From the NCBI GenBank assembly GCA_934432885.1, contig CAKRYY010000001.1, forward strand, positions 60,316 to 124,315: 64,000 bases of DNA. The letters run 5' to 3'. The number at the start of each line of letters is the position of its first letter. Within the stretch, counting starts at the first letter, position 1. The DNA is from an uncultured Lachnospiraceae bacterium. Lineage in GTDB: Bacteria; Bacillota; Clostridia; Lachnospirales; Lachnospiraceae. The position numbers and the translations under genes were made by a program. Below, one piece after another: positions 42,993 to 51,336 of the stretch. A model generated the notes under the pieces. It had not been told where the DNA came from and searched no databases. It saw only the letters and a list, made by a program, of their open reading frames with translations.

Positions 42993-44444
42993 ATGACCAG
43001 TACAAATGTAACACAGACTGTAAATGCTCTTTTTGCTGCGGCAGGCGTTAAGACTGCAGAAGTACCGGGCGGTGCGTCGGATAATGGCTTTTCACAAATC
43101 ATGAACCGGACGACGATGGCTGTGGACGGCAAAGGCGGTCAGGATGCTGGCAAGTCAAATGCAGCCGTAGTACAGACGCCGGTTAAGGTTGAAAAAAACA
43201 TTTGCCGTGCGGATGCAAAGACCGGAACAGATAAGGCTTCTGCTAAGAAAAATGCAGATGATTTGTCAACGGAAACGGGAGATGCACAGGATACAGCATG
43301 TGAGGATGCGCAGGAGATTCTTGCCGAGGCAGTACTGAAAGCCAGAGTCATCGTAGAGGATGCGCTTAATATGACACCGGAAGAGCTGGATCAGCTTCTT
43401 GAGGAGCTGGGACTGACACAGGTGGATTTGTTAAATACCGATAATCTTCAGATGCTTGTGATGGCGGCGGCAGGTGAGACGGATCAGATGAATATCCTGA
43501 CAAACGAAGCGCTCTATGGGCAGCTGCAGAATCTGACGGATGCAGTAGGAGAGATCCTGACAGATGCACAAAACCAGCTTTCAGAACTCGATATGACACT
43601 TGAGGATGTGGTATCACAGATGCAGGCACTTCCGGAACCGGAACAGCTTTTGTCGGATGAAGTGCAGATGCAGACACAGGTTATTGTGGAAAATGCGGCG
43701 GAAGCAGAAGAAGCAGTACCTGTAAAGGAGATGGAGCCTGAGGAAACGAAGGCGGAGACAGATCCTGTGCAGAAAACACAGGCGGAGGCTGCGGATACTG
43801 AAAATCAGGAGATTTCAGAGGACAGAACGCAGACAGAAAGCGCCGGTGCAGAAAGAAAAGGCGGAGAGGAAAAGCACAATTCCAACAGCCAGTTCTTACA
43901 GCAGGGCTTTGACAGAAATACCCTTACAGCATGGCAGAATGAAGTAACAGCGCCAAGAGGAAGCGAGACGCCTTACAGTGCGGCACAGACGCAGGATATT
44001 ATGAACCAGATTACCGAGTACATAAAGGTGGAAGCAAAGGCAGATATGACCAATCTGGAATTGCAGCTTCAGCCGGAAACGCTTGGTACGCTGCGGATTC
44101 ATCTTACTGCAAAAGAAGGCGTGGTAACAGCACAGTTTACAGCAGAAACAGAAGCGGTAAAGGCAGTGCTGGAAGCACAGACAGTGCAGCTTAAGGAAAA
44201 CTTAAATGAGCAGGGCGTAAAAGTCGAGGCAGTAGAAGTGACAGTAGCAAGTCATGAGTTTGACAGGAGCTTTGCAGAAAATGACAACTCCGGCGCAGAG
44301 CAGCAGGAGCCAAAGAAAAAAGCAGCGCGCAGGATTCAGTTAACAGAGGATGACATGCTCGATGAGATGGAGCTTTCTGAGGAAGACCGCATTGCTGCGG
44401 AAATCATGCGGCAGAACGGAAATACCGTAGACTATACCGCATAG
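42993..44444 (+). CDS. fliK: Flagellar hook-length control protein FliK
   Basis: A 483-residue secreted ruler protein. The N-terminal and middle parts are low-complexity, rich in Ala, Glu, Gln and Thr (for example about residues 225-290), as in other FliK. The C-terminal domain (TNLELQLQPETLGTLRIHLT, then AKEGVVTAQFTAETEAVKAV) is the conserved Flg_hook substrate-switch domain that signals FlhB. Start ATG 42993 was chosen for GGAGGG 6-7 nt upstream; an in-frame ATG at 42966 has no RBS. Confidence 0.92.
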   Translation: MTSTNVTQTVNALFAAAGVKTAEVPGGASDNGFSQIMNRTTMAVDGKGGQDAGKSNAAVVQTPVKVEKNICRADAKTGTDKASAKKNADDLSTETGDAQDTACEDAQEILAEAVLKARVIVEDALNMTPEELDQLLEELGLTQVDLLNTDNLQMLVMAAAGETDQMNILTNEALYGQLQNLTDAVGEILTDAQNQLSELDMTLEDVVSQMQALPEPEQLLSDEVQMQTQVIVENAAEAEEAVPVKEMEPEETKAETDPVQKTQAEAADTENQEISEDRTQTESAGAERKGGEEKHNSNSQFLQQGFDRNTLTAWQNEVTAPRGSETPYSAAQTQDIMNQITEYIKVEAKADMTNLELQLQPETLGTLRIHLTAKEGVVTAQFTAETEAVKAVLEAQTVQLKENLNEQGVKVEAVEVTVASHEFDRSFAENDNSGAEQQEPKKKAARRIQLTEDDMLDEMELSEEDRIAAEIMRQNGNTVDYTA

Positions 44445-44458
44445 AAGGGAGAAATGAC

Positions 44459-45379
44459 ATGAGTTTAGTAGCACCTGTAAAGAATGGTGAGCTTCAGCAG
44501 ACAACAGAAACCACTACATCGACAGAAACCAAAAGTGGCAGCACACTTGGAAAAGATGCGTTTTTGCAGCTTTTAGTAGCGCAGATGAAGTATCAGGATC
44601 CATTGGAGCCGACCTCAAATACGGAGTATATTTCACAGCTTGCAACCTTCTCCAGTCTGGAAGAGATGCAGAATATGACAAGTGCACTCAATCTGCAGAG
44701 AGCATCTTCACTGGTTGGTCAGGAGGTATATGTAAAGACAGTGGATTCCATAACAGGAAGCTCAGGTTATGTACATGGCAAGGTTGATTTTGTAACCTAT
44801 GAAAACGGCAAAGCTTATGTTTCCATAAATGGTAACAATTATCCACTGGATGATGTTGACAGCATCTATGATCCGGAATATTCCAAGGCTTATGAGCTGG
44901 CATATAACTGGACCGTCGGACTTAACAAGCTTCCGAGACTTACAAAGCTTTCACTGAGCAATCAGGAAGCAGTTGAAGAACTGCAAAAGACCTATGAGGG
45001 CATGACTGCATACCAGAAGACTTTCCTGACGAAGGAAAATATTGAAAAGCTGGAAAAATATGTAGAGCAGATGGAAAAGTTAAAGAAGGCTGCTAAAAAG
45101 GCAGATAGCAAGGACGATAAGACAGAAGAAACCGGAAAAACAGAAGAATCCGGCAAGACAGAGGAGACTGGAAAGACAGAAGAATCTGACAAGACAGAGG
45201 AGACTGGAAAGACAGAAGAATCTGACAAGACAGAGGAGACCAGCAAGACGGAAGAATCTGATAAGACGGCTGAATCTGAGGAAGCAAAGGAAAGCGCAGC
45301 TTCTGGCGAAGCGGCAAAGACACAGGAAACAGAGGATACTGTAACAACGCAGGAGGATGACAGTGAAGGTACAAAATAG
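44459..45379 (+). CDS. flgD: Flagellar hook cap protein FlgD with extra C-terminal module and repeats
   Basis: A 306-residue hook scaffolding protein. Residues about 28-80 carry the FlgD signature (LGKDAFLQLLVAQMKYQDPL, then EYISQLATFSSLEEMQNM). The usual FlgD beta region (about 85-140) is short. It is followed by a helical module at about 155-210 (LTKLSLSNQEAVEELQKTYE, MTAYQKTFLTKENIEKLEKY) resembling FIVAR-type repeats of Gram-positive surface proteins, then nine KTEE(T/S)x hexapeptides (residues 221-274) and an acidic tail. The tail is not expected in FlgD and could be a ruler, spacer or regulatory extension. Overlaps the next gene by 17 nt. Confidence 0.88.
   Translation: MSLVAPVKNGELQQTTETTTSTETKSGSTLGKDAFLQLLVAQMKYQDPLEPTSNTEYISQLATFSSLEEMQNMTSALNLQRASSLVGQEVYVKTVDSITGSSGYVHGKVDFVTYENGKAYVSINGNNYPLDDVDSIYDPEYSKAYELAYNWTVGLNKLPRLTKLSLSNQEAVEELQKTYEGMTAYQKTFLTKENIEKLEKYVEQMEKLKKAAKKADSKDDKTEETGKTEESGKTEETGKTEESDKTEETGKTEESDKTEETSKTEESDKTAESEEAKESAASGEAAKTQETEDTVTTQEDDSEGTK
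45119..45280 (+). repeat. 18-bp tandem repeat encoding KTEETG/KTEESD hexapeptides in flgD
   Basis: Nine in-frame 18-bp units encode KTEETG, KTEESG, KTEETG, KTEESD, KTEETG, KTEESD, KTEETS, KTEESD and KTAESE. Adjacent units are nearly identical at DNA level (the unit ACAGAAGAATCTGACAAG recurs), so copy number could vary by slippage without breaking the frame. Confidence 0.9.
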
Positions 45380-45767
45380 CCAATACCTTTCTGCACTACA
45401 GTTTCAGGAGCGGTTTTCAAAACCAAAGAGCGGCACAGGGCAGGCTGTTGAAGGCGGGCTTTCATTTCAGGAAATTCTGACGCAGAAAGAGGCGCAGACG
45501 ACTTCCACAGACAGAGCCTTAAAATTTTCCAAGCATGCTGCGAACAGGTTGGCAGACCGCAACATCAGGCTGACAGACGAGCAGATGGAGCGTCTGAGCG
45601 ATGGAACGCAGAGAGCCGGTGCGAAAGGAATCAAAGAATCACTGGTTGTAGTAGACCAGCTTGCATTTATCGTCAATGTCCCTAATCATACAGTGGTAAC
45701 GGCGATGGATCAGAAAGAAACACAGGAGAATATATTTACCAATATTGACGGTGCTGTATTTATGTAG
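45363..45767 (+). CDS. Flagellar operon protein (TIGR02530-like)
   Basis: A 134-residue protein of the small Firmicute/spirochaete family found between flgD and flgE. The core ALKFSKHAANRLADRNIRLT and the C-terminal VVVDQLAFIVNVPNHTVVTA stretch followed by NIFTNIDGAVFM are the recognisable parts. Function is unknown; a role in hook assembly is inferred from position only. The start was set at GTG 45363, 6 nt after AGGAGG (45351-45356); the in-frame ATG at 45357 abuts that RBS. It overlaps the flgD end. Confidence 0.85.
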   Translation: MKVQNSQYLSALQFQERFSKPKSGTGQAVEGGLSFQEILTQKEAQTTSTDRALKFSKHAANRLADRNIRLTDEQMERLSDGTQRAGAKGIKESLVVVDQLAFIVNVPNHTVVTAMDQKETQENIFTNIDGAVFM

Positions 45768-45854
45768 CCGGACCTTATGGAGGCAGGCGTTCCCGACTGA
45801 CAGAAGGAACGAAAGTACAGGCTGTTCAAGGCAGTATAGGAGGTCATATTAGTT

Positions 45855-47828
45855 ATGATGAGAGCAATGTACTCTGGTGTGGCAGGCTTAAAGACACATC
45901 AGACCAAGATGGACGTAATCGGTAATAATATTGCCAACGTAAATACGACGGCATATAAAGCGAGCTCCGTGAATTTCAGTGAGCTCATGTACCAGACGAC
46001 CGCACATGCGTCAGGACCCAATGCGACAACAGGACGCGCCGGCGTCAATGCAAAGCAGATAGGTCTGGGCGTACAGTCTGCGGCAATCAGCACTAAGATT
46101 ACATCCGCAGGCGCAACACAGACGACAGGCAATCCATTTGATATTAAAATCAACGGAGACTCCTTTTTTATCGTAAATGATGGAAAGAGCAACTATTTTA
46201 CCCGTGACGGTTCCTTTTATGTAGATGCAGCAGGAAATCTTGCCATGTCAGCAAATGGGTATAATGTTATGGGCTGGGGCGTAGATGAGACAACTCAGAC
46301 CATCAAAAAGGATACGGTATCTGCACTGCGTATTATGAGCAGCGCAAACATGACCTATCCGCCGGAAGCAACGACAGAATCCTATGTAGAAGGTATTCTT
46401 GACAGAAATGAGCCGGATGCGTCCACAGCTTCAGGAAAGACTCTGACTCTTGGCTTCTTTGATGCACTTGGCTATAGCTATACGGCAAAGTTTGCAATCC
46501 ATGAGACAGAAACCAAGGGAGAGTATACGGTTGAACTGACGGACATTCTGGATTCTGAGGGTGATTCCCTTGTAGATAAGTATGGCGTAAACAATATCAA
46601 CGATATTGCAAACTTTGGAGGCAGTACAGTGCAGAGCACTACGGAGCTGCGTCAGCTTATCACAGGTGCAACTTATGATTCGGCTACAAAGAAATTTTAT
46701 AAACAGGTTGGGCTGGATGAAGCATTTACAGATTATGATACCAAGAAGCTCAGCGGCGTTACCTATACGGTAGATGGTGTTGCTGCAGGTGCTACAGTTG
46801 CAGCAGGCGCTACAGTTTCCATGAAGGGAACTGGAACCGTAACGAAAGCAGATTTGGAGGATATTTACGGTCTTGTCTATGTAAAGCCGACGGATGGTTC
46901 TACACCATATTATTATCAGAAGGATCATGTGACTGGAACAGGAATTACACTGGATACAGTTGACAAATGGAAAACTGCGTTAAATATAACTACGCTGGAT
47001 GCACTTCCGGTACTGGATGCGGATGGAAATGTAACCTTCAGCTTGAAACAGGATTTTACGGCAGGCGCTACGGCGATGGTTTACAATGCAGATGGCACTT
47101 TCAAGAAGGAAATTTCCAAGGAAGAGGCCTATGGAATGGATACCACAGACCCGAATAAGGGGTACACCTTTGATGTAGCTCCTGACGGACAGGCACAGGT
47201 AACGACGACTACGACCTACAATGGTTATGTGCTTAAATTTGACGTGGACACCGGTAAGTTCCAGTCGATTGACAATAAAGACAATGTAACACTGGACTTC
47301 AATACCTCCGCAGCGACAAAGGCAGGCGGTACGGTTTCTCTGGCAAGCTTTTCCGACATCAATATGGACTGGTCCCACGTAACTTGGTACAACAACGGCG
47401 GAAGCTCGACCATAACGGCAACTGCCGGTACGGAGGCAAAAGGACTTGGCTCAGGAAGAAAGCTTGGCGCAATGTCAGGCGTTACCATCCAGAACAATGG
47501 TGAAATTTATGCAACCTATGACAATGGTATGACAAAGCTGCTTGGACAGATTGCGGTTGCTAAATTTGCAAATGCAGCAGGTCTTGAGAAGGCGGGTGAC
47601 AACCTGTATCAGGCAACCTTAAACTCTGGTGAATTTAACGGTGTCGGCGTAGACATTACAGCGGACGGTAAGGGCAGCATGGCAGCCGGCGCATTGGAAA
47701 TGAGTAACGTGGATTTGTCATCCGAGTTCACAGAAATGATTACGACACAGAGAGGTTTCCAGGCAAACAGCAGAATTATCACAGTATCAGATACACTTCT
47801 GGAAGAGCTGGTAAATCTGAAACGATAA
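45855..47828 (+). CDS. flgE: Flagellar hook protein FlgE
   Basis: A 657-residue hook subunit, much larger than the roughly 400 residues of enterobacterial FlgE. N-terminal rod/hook motif MYSGVAGLKTHQTKMDVIGN then NIANVNTTAYKASSVNF; C-terminal MSNVDLSSEFTEMITTQRGF then QANSRIITVSDTLLEELVNL. The extra length is a Thr/Gly/Ala/Asp-rich middle (about residues 260-480, with the short repeat GVAAGATVAAGATV) that would sit on the outer hook surface. RBS AGGAGG is at 45838-45843, 11 nt from the ATG. Confidence 0.95.
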   Translation: MMRAMYSGVAGLKTHQTKMDVIGNNIANVNTTAYKASSVNFSELMYQTTAHASGPNATTGRAGVNAKQIGLGVQSAAISTKITSAGATQTTGNPFDIKINGDSFFIVNDGKSNYFTRDGSFYVDAAGNLAMSANGYNVMGWGVDETTQTIKKDTVSALRIMSSANMTYPPEATTESYVEGILDRNEPDASTASGKTLTLGFFDALGYSYTAKFAIHETETKGEYTVELTDILDSEGDSLVDKYGVNNINDIANFGGSTVQSTTELRQLITGATYDSATKKFYKQVGLDEAFTDYDTKKLSGVTYTVDGVAAGATVAAGATVSMKGTGTVTKADLEDIYGLVYVKPTDGSTPYYYQKDHVTGTGITLDTVDKWKTALNITTLDALPVLDADGNVTFSLKQDFTAGATAMVYNADGTFKKEISKEEAYGMDTTDPNKGYTFDVAPDGQAQVTTTTTYNGYVLKFDVDTGKFQSIDNKDNVTLDFNTSAATKAGGTVSLASFSDINMDWSHVTWYNNGGSSTITATAGTEAKGLGSGRKLGAMSGVTIQNNGEIYATYDNGMTKLLGQIAVAKFANAAGLEKAGDNLYQATLNSGEFNGVGVDITADGKGSMAAGALEMSNVDLSSEFTEMITTQRGFQANSRIITVSDTLLEELVNLKR

Positions 47829-47915
47829 TCCGGTAAAATAGGTTTTTATAAAACCGGATAAATACATAGGAGGCGGGCAGGGAGCCGCAGAAAGCGGCTT
47901 CCTGCCTCTATGTAT
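47828..47915 (+). promoter_or_regulatory. Two hairpins between flgE and flbD
   Basis: ATCCGGT (47828-47834) pairs with ACCGGAT (47853-47859). Then a large stem-loop: ATACATAG (47862-47869) pairs with CTATGTAT (47908-47915) and, across an internal loop, GGCAGGGAGCCGC (47876-47888) pairs with GCGGCTTCCTGCC (47894-47906) around AGAAA. No T run follows, so it is not a simple terminator. It probably stabilises the flgE message or attenuates what follows. Confidence 0.6.
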
Positions 47916-47927
47916 GGAGGGTGGAGT

Positions 47928-48113
47928 ATGATAGAACTGACAAAGCTGAATGGACAGAAAATACTGGTAAATTGCGACCTGATTGAGCTTGTGGAAGAGA
48001 CGCCGGATACGGTTGTCAGCTTCACGACAGGCAGAAAAATAATTGTAAAAGAAAGTAGACAAGAAGTGAAAAATTTAGTAAAATCATATAGAAAGGATAT
48101 TTTTGCAGGTTAA
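47928..48113 (+). CDS. flbD: Flagellar protein FlbD/SwrD
   Basis: A 61-residue protein of the FlbD/SwrD family: MIELTKLNGQKILVNCDLIE then TPDTVVSFTTGRKIIVKES. In Bacillus SwrD raises stator power and is needed for swarming. It lies between flgE and motA, its usual place. ATG 47928 follows GGAGGGTGGAG directly after the large hairpin. Confidence 0.92.
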   Translation: MIELTKLNGQKILVNCDLIELVEETPDTVVSFTTGRKIIVKESRQEVKNLVKSYRKDIFAG

Positions 48114-48137
48114 TGCGAAAATAGACAGGTGACAGCA

Positions 48138-48938
48138 GTGGATATAGCTTCCGTACTTGGCCTTACACTATGCTTCGGCGCATTCTTGTATGGTATCATT
48201 CAAAGTGCAGGCATTGGCGGACTTCAGTCTTTCTGGGATATACCGTCCATCATTATTACATTTGGCGGTTCCTTTTCATCGGTACTTGCTTCTGTTTCTC
48301 TGAGTGATTACATAAATGGATTAAAAAGCTTTCGTCTTGCCGTAAAGGCACCTAAATTTGATACGATGACCATTATTCAGAAAATTATTGAATTATCTAA
48401 TGTGGCAAGAAAAGAAGGACTTCTTTCTCTGGAAGAAGCTGCAGAGGATTTGGATGATGCTTTTTTGAAAAAAGGTATTTTGCTGATTGTCGATGGTACT
48501 GATCCTGAGCTTGTACGGGCGATTATGGAGACAGAACTGGTCAGCATGGATGATCGACATAAAACAAATATCAATTTTTGGGAAAGCATTGCAACGATGG
48601 GACCTGCTTGGGGTATGATTGGTACTCTGATCGGGTTAATTCTTATGTTAAACGATATGGATGATCCATCTGCTATTGGTCCTTCAATGGCGGTTGCACT
48701 GGTTACCACATTGTATGGTTCTATGATTGCAAACTGGTTATCTACACCGGTTGCAAATAAATTAAAGGTAAATAACAGTCTTGAAATGCAGGCGAAGGAA
48801 ATTATGATAGAGGGACTTCTTTCAATTCAGGCAGGAGAAAATCCCCGTGTCATAGAGGAAAAGCTGAAGTCATTCCTGGCACCGAAGGATAGAGTGACGC
48901 CGGCTGAAGAAGGCGGCGGAGGTGAAGAGGATGGCTAA
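48138..48938 (+). CDS. motA: Flagellar motor stator protein MotA
   Basis: A 266-residue membrane protein with four helices that forms the proton or sodium channel with MotB. Conserved: VDIASVLGLTLCFGAFLYGI, the cytoplasmic loop with HKTNINFWESIATMGPAWGM, and LVTTLYGSMIANWLSTPVAN. Start GTG 48138 was chosen for AGGTG 6 nt upstream; an in-frame GTG at 48129 lies within that RBS. Overlaps motB by 8 nt. Confidence 0.94.
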   Translation: MDIASVLGLTLCFGAFLYGIIQSAGIGGLQSFWDIPSIIITFGGSFSSVLASVSLSDYINGLKSFRLAVKAPKFDTMTIIQKIIELSNVARKEGLLSLEEAAEDLDDAFLKKGILLIVDGTDPELVRAIMETELVSMDDRHKTNINFWESIATMGPAWGMIGTLIGLILMLNDMDDPSAIGPSMAVALVTTLYGSMIANWLSTPVANKLKVNNSLEMQAKEIMIEGLLSIQAGENPRVIEEKLKSFLAPKDRVTPAEEGGGGEEDG

Positions 48939-49749
48939 AAAGCGGCAGGAAGAGCCACCCAAAGGTTCACCGGCATGGATGAATACTTTCAGCGATTTGA
49001 TGAACCTTTTGCTTTGCTTTTTTGTGCTTTTGTTTTCCATGTCTACGGTGGATGCGCAGAAATTTGAAGCGGTGTCCTCATCTTTTGCAAAGACCTTCAG
49101 CATATTTAAGGCAGGCGCGACAGCGATTGGCGATGGTCTGCTTCTCAGTAATGGCGTGAGTCAGCTTAATGAGCTTGATGATTATACAAGCAGCATGGGG
49201 AAAGCCGAAGATGGAGAGGACAATCTCGGAAATGCAGATTCATCAGTCGAAGAGATGACAAAGGCGCTGGATGCTGAAAAACTGAAAAAATCCGAAGAAC
49301 TGGCAGAAAAGATAGAAGAAGCAATGGAAGAGCAGAATATTTCCAAGGATGTGGAAATGGAAGTGACTTCTCAGTATGTACAGCTTTCCTTAAAGGGGGC
49401 ACTTTTGTTTGATTCAGGAAGTGACCAGCTTAAGGAAGATGTATTGCCAATTATGGATAAGATTGGTCTTATTCTGGAACGGTACGCTGAAAGCGTAATT
49501 GAAATTGAAGGACATACGGACAACGTGCCAATCAGCAGCGCGAGGTTCGCAGACAATAACGAACTGAGCAGTGCGCGCGCGCTTTCTGTATTTAATTATT
49601 TTGTAAAGAATACAACTTTGAATCCGGCGATGATTAAACATTCTGGACGTGGCGAGTACGTTCCGATAGCGGACAACTCCACACCGGAGGGCAGGGCAAA
49701 AAACCGAAGGGTGGAAATTAAAATTTATCATTCATTGAGCGCATATTAA
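48931..49749 (+). CDS. motB: Flagellar motor stator protein MotB
   Basis: A 272-residue stator subunit. The N-terminal plug/membrane helix has the ion-binding Asp in WMNTFSDLMNLLLCFFVLLF; the C-terminal OmpA-like peptidoglycan-binding domain has EIEGHTDNVPISS, LSSARALSVFNYF and GRAKNRRVEIKI. ATG 48931 lies 6 nt after GGAGGTG; the in-frame GTG at 48922 is inside that RBS. Ion type cannot be told with certainty. Confidence 0.95.
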   Translation: MAKKRQEEPPKGSPAWMNTFSDLMNLLLCFFVLLFSMSTVDAQKFEAVSSSFAKTFSIFKAGATAIGDGLLLSNGVSQLNELDDYTSSMGKAEDGEDNLGNADSSVEEMTKALDAEKLKKSEELAEKIEEAMEEQNISKDVEMEVTSQYVQLSLKGALLFDSGSDQLKEDVLPIMDKIGLILERYAESVIEIEGHTDNVPISSARFADNNELSSARALSVFNYFVKNTTLNPAMIKHSGRGEYVPIADNSTPEGRAKNRRVEIKIYHSLSAY

Positions 49750-49786
49750 GATGTGCTGACAGTGAGGAAACAGGAGGAAGGGTTTC

Positions 49787-50305
49787 ATGAAAAGAAATCT
49801 GTTATCCATTATTATATTGGCACTTCTGGTTATCAATCTGGTGCTGACGTCGATTATGATGGCGACAGTTGGAAGTGCTTCCAGAAAAACAGCGGCACTG
49901 GTAACAGATGTTGCGGATGTATTAAAACTGGAGCTTTCAGAGGGTGTAGATGCCGAGGATGTTAAGGCAGTCGTACCGATGGAAAATATTGAGGTATATA
50001 AGATACCGGAGCAGATGACAATTCCCTTAAAACCGGGAGAAGACGGCAAGGCGCATTACTGTCTTGTTTCAGTTGCCCTTTCAATGGATAAGAAAAATCC
50101 CGGGTATAAGACTTATGGGGCGGATGTCAGCACAAAGGAAAGCCTGATTACCGGTGAAATCTACGATATTATCGGCAGCTATACGCTGGAAGATGCACAG
50201 GCAAACAAAGAGCTGATGCGGGAAGATATTTTAAAACGAATACAGGAAATGTTTGACTCAGATTTTATTTTTCAAGTTTCTTTCAGCGATATTATATTCC
50301 AATAA
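49787..50305 (+). CDS. fliL: Flagellar basal body-associated protein FliL
   Basis: A 172-residue single-pass membrane protein (helix LLSIIILALLVINLVLTSIM) that rings the stator. The C-terminal domain (YCLVSVALSMDKKNPGYKTY, REDILKRIQEMFDSDFIFQV) resembles the FliL stomatin-like part. It sits between motB and fliM. Sequence conservation is low, so position adds weight. Confidence 0.88.
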   Translation: MKRNLLSIIILALLVINLVLTSIMMATVGSASRKTAALVTDVADVLKLELSEGVDAEDVKAVVPMENIEVYKIPEQMTIPLKPGEDGKAHYCLVSVALSMDKKNPGYKTYGADVSTKESLITGEIYDIIGSYTLEDAQANKELMREDILKRIQEMFDSDFIFQVSFSDIIFQ

Positions 50306-50352
50306 GCGTCCCGCTGTGACAGGAATAGAAACAGAACGGGAGGTGAGTTGGT

Positions 50353-51333
50353 GTGGGCGAGGTTTTATCTCAAAGTGAGATAGACAATCTGCTGTCTGCC
50401 CTGAGCAGCGGCGAACTTGATGTAGATGATATGCAGGGGCAGGACGAGCGTCAGGTCAAGAATTATGATTTTAAACGCCCTGCCAAGTTTTCCAAAGAGC
50501 ATTTACGAACTCTGGAAATTATATATGAACATTATGGCAGACTTTTATCAACGAATCTGCCGGTTTACCTTAGAAAGAATATCCAGGTATCAGTTGTCAG
50601 CTCGGAGACGGTTACCTTCTCTGAATTTACGAATGCACTTGCCAATCCGGTTGTGCTTGGCATCGTGACATTTCAACCGCTTCAGGGAAATGTCATTGTG
50701 GAGTTGACTGCCAATCTGGCTTTTGCAATTATAGACAGAATGCTTGGCGGACAGGGACTTCCGTTAGATAAGAGCAGAGACTTTTCGGAAATTGAAATGA
50801 CGATAGTCGAAAAGATTATGGTTATTTCGATTCAGCTTATGCGGGAACCCTGGAAAAATGTAGTTGAGATAACGCCACTTTTGGAGAGGATTGAAACCAA
50901 TCCGCAGTTTGCACAGGTTATTTCACCCAGCGATATGATTGCCATCGTCACATTGAATATCAAAGTAGGCGATGTAGAAGGGTTTATGAATATCTGTCTT
51001 CCTTACTTTACGCTTGAGAACGTAATGGATAAGTTGAATACTAAATACTGGTTTTCGACGATTAAGGACGACAGGGATGAAGATTACGAAGAACATATCG
51101 AAACATTGCTGCGGCATGTTGATGTGCCGGTTAAAGCAGTTCTTGGAAGAAGCAGTATTTCGGTGGATGATTTTGTCCACTTACAGGTGGGCGATATCAT
51201 ACGTTTGGATTCCAAAGTAGACACGGATCTTGATGTTTACGTTGGCAATATAAGAAAATTTACGGCGTTGCCGGGAGCAAATGATGACTCTTATGCAGTA
51301 CAGGTAACGTCGATTATCAGAGAGGAGGAATAG
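50353..51333 (+). CDS. fliM: Flagellar motor switch protein FliM
   Basis: A 326-residue C-ring protein. The N-terminal CheY-P-binding helix is GEVLSQSEIDNLLSALSSGE; the CheC-like middle has YEHYGRLLSTNLPVYLR and GGQGLP; the C-terminal SpoA domain has VKAVLGRSSISVDDFVHLQV. It starts with GTG 50353 after GGGAGGTGAG. fliY follows 3 bp after its stop. Confidence 0.96.
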   Translation: MGEVLSQSEIDNLLSALSSGELDVDDMQGQDERQVKNYDFKRPAKFSKEHLRTLEIIYEHYGRLLSTNLPVYLRKNIQVSVVSSETVTFSEFTNALANPVVLGIVTFQPLQGNVIVELTANLAFAIIDRMLGGQGLPLDKSRDFSEIEMTIVEKIMVISIQLMREPWKNVVEITPLLERIETNPQFAQVISPSDMIAIVTLNIKVGDVEGFMNICLPYFTLENVMDKLNTKYWFSTIKDDRDEDYEEHIETLLRHVDVPVKAVLGRSSISVDDFVHLQVGDIIRLDSKVDTDLDVYVGNIRKFTALPGANDDSYAVQVTSIIREEE

Positions 51334-51336
51334 AGC

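Noticed and set aside
45119..45280. CRISPR-like or satellite repeat
   Set aside because: The 18-bp units are directly adjacent, in frame and encode the hexapeptide tail of FlgD; there are no spacers.
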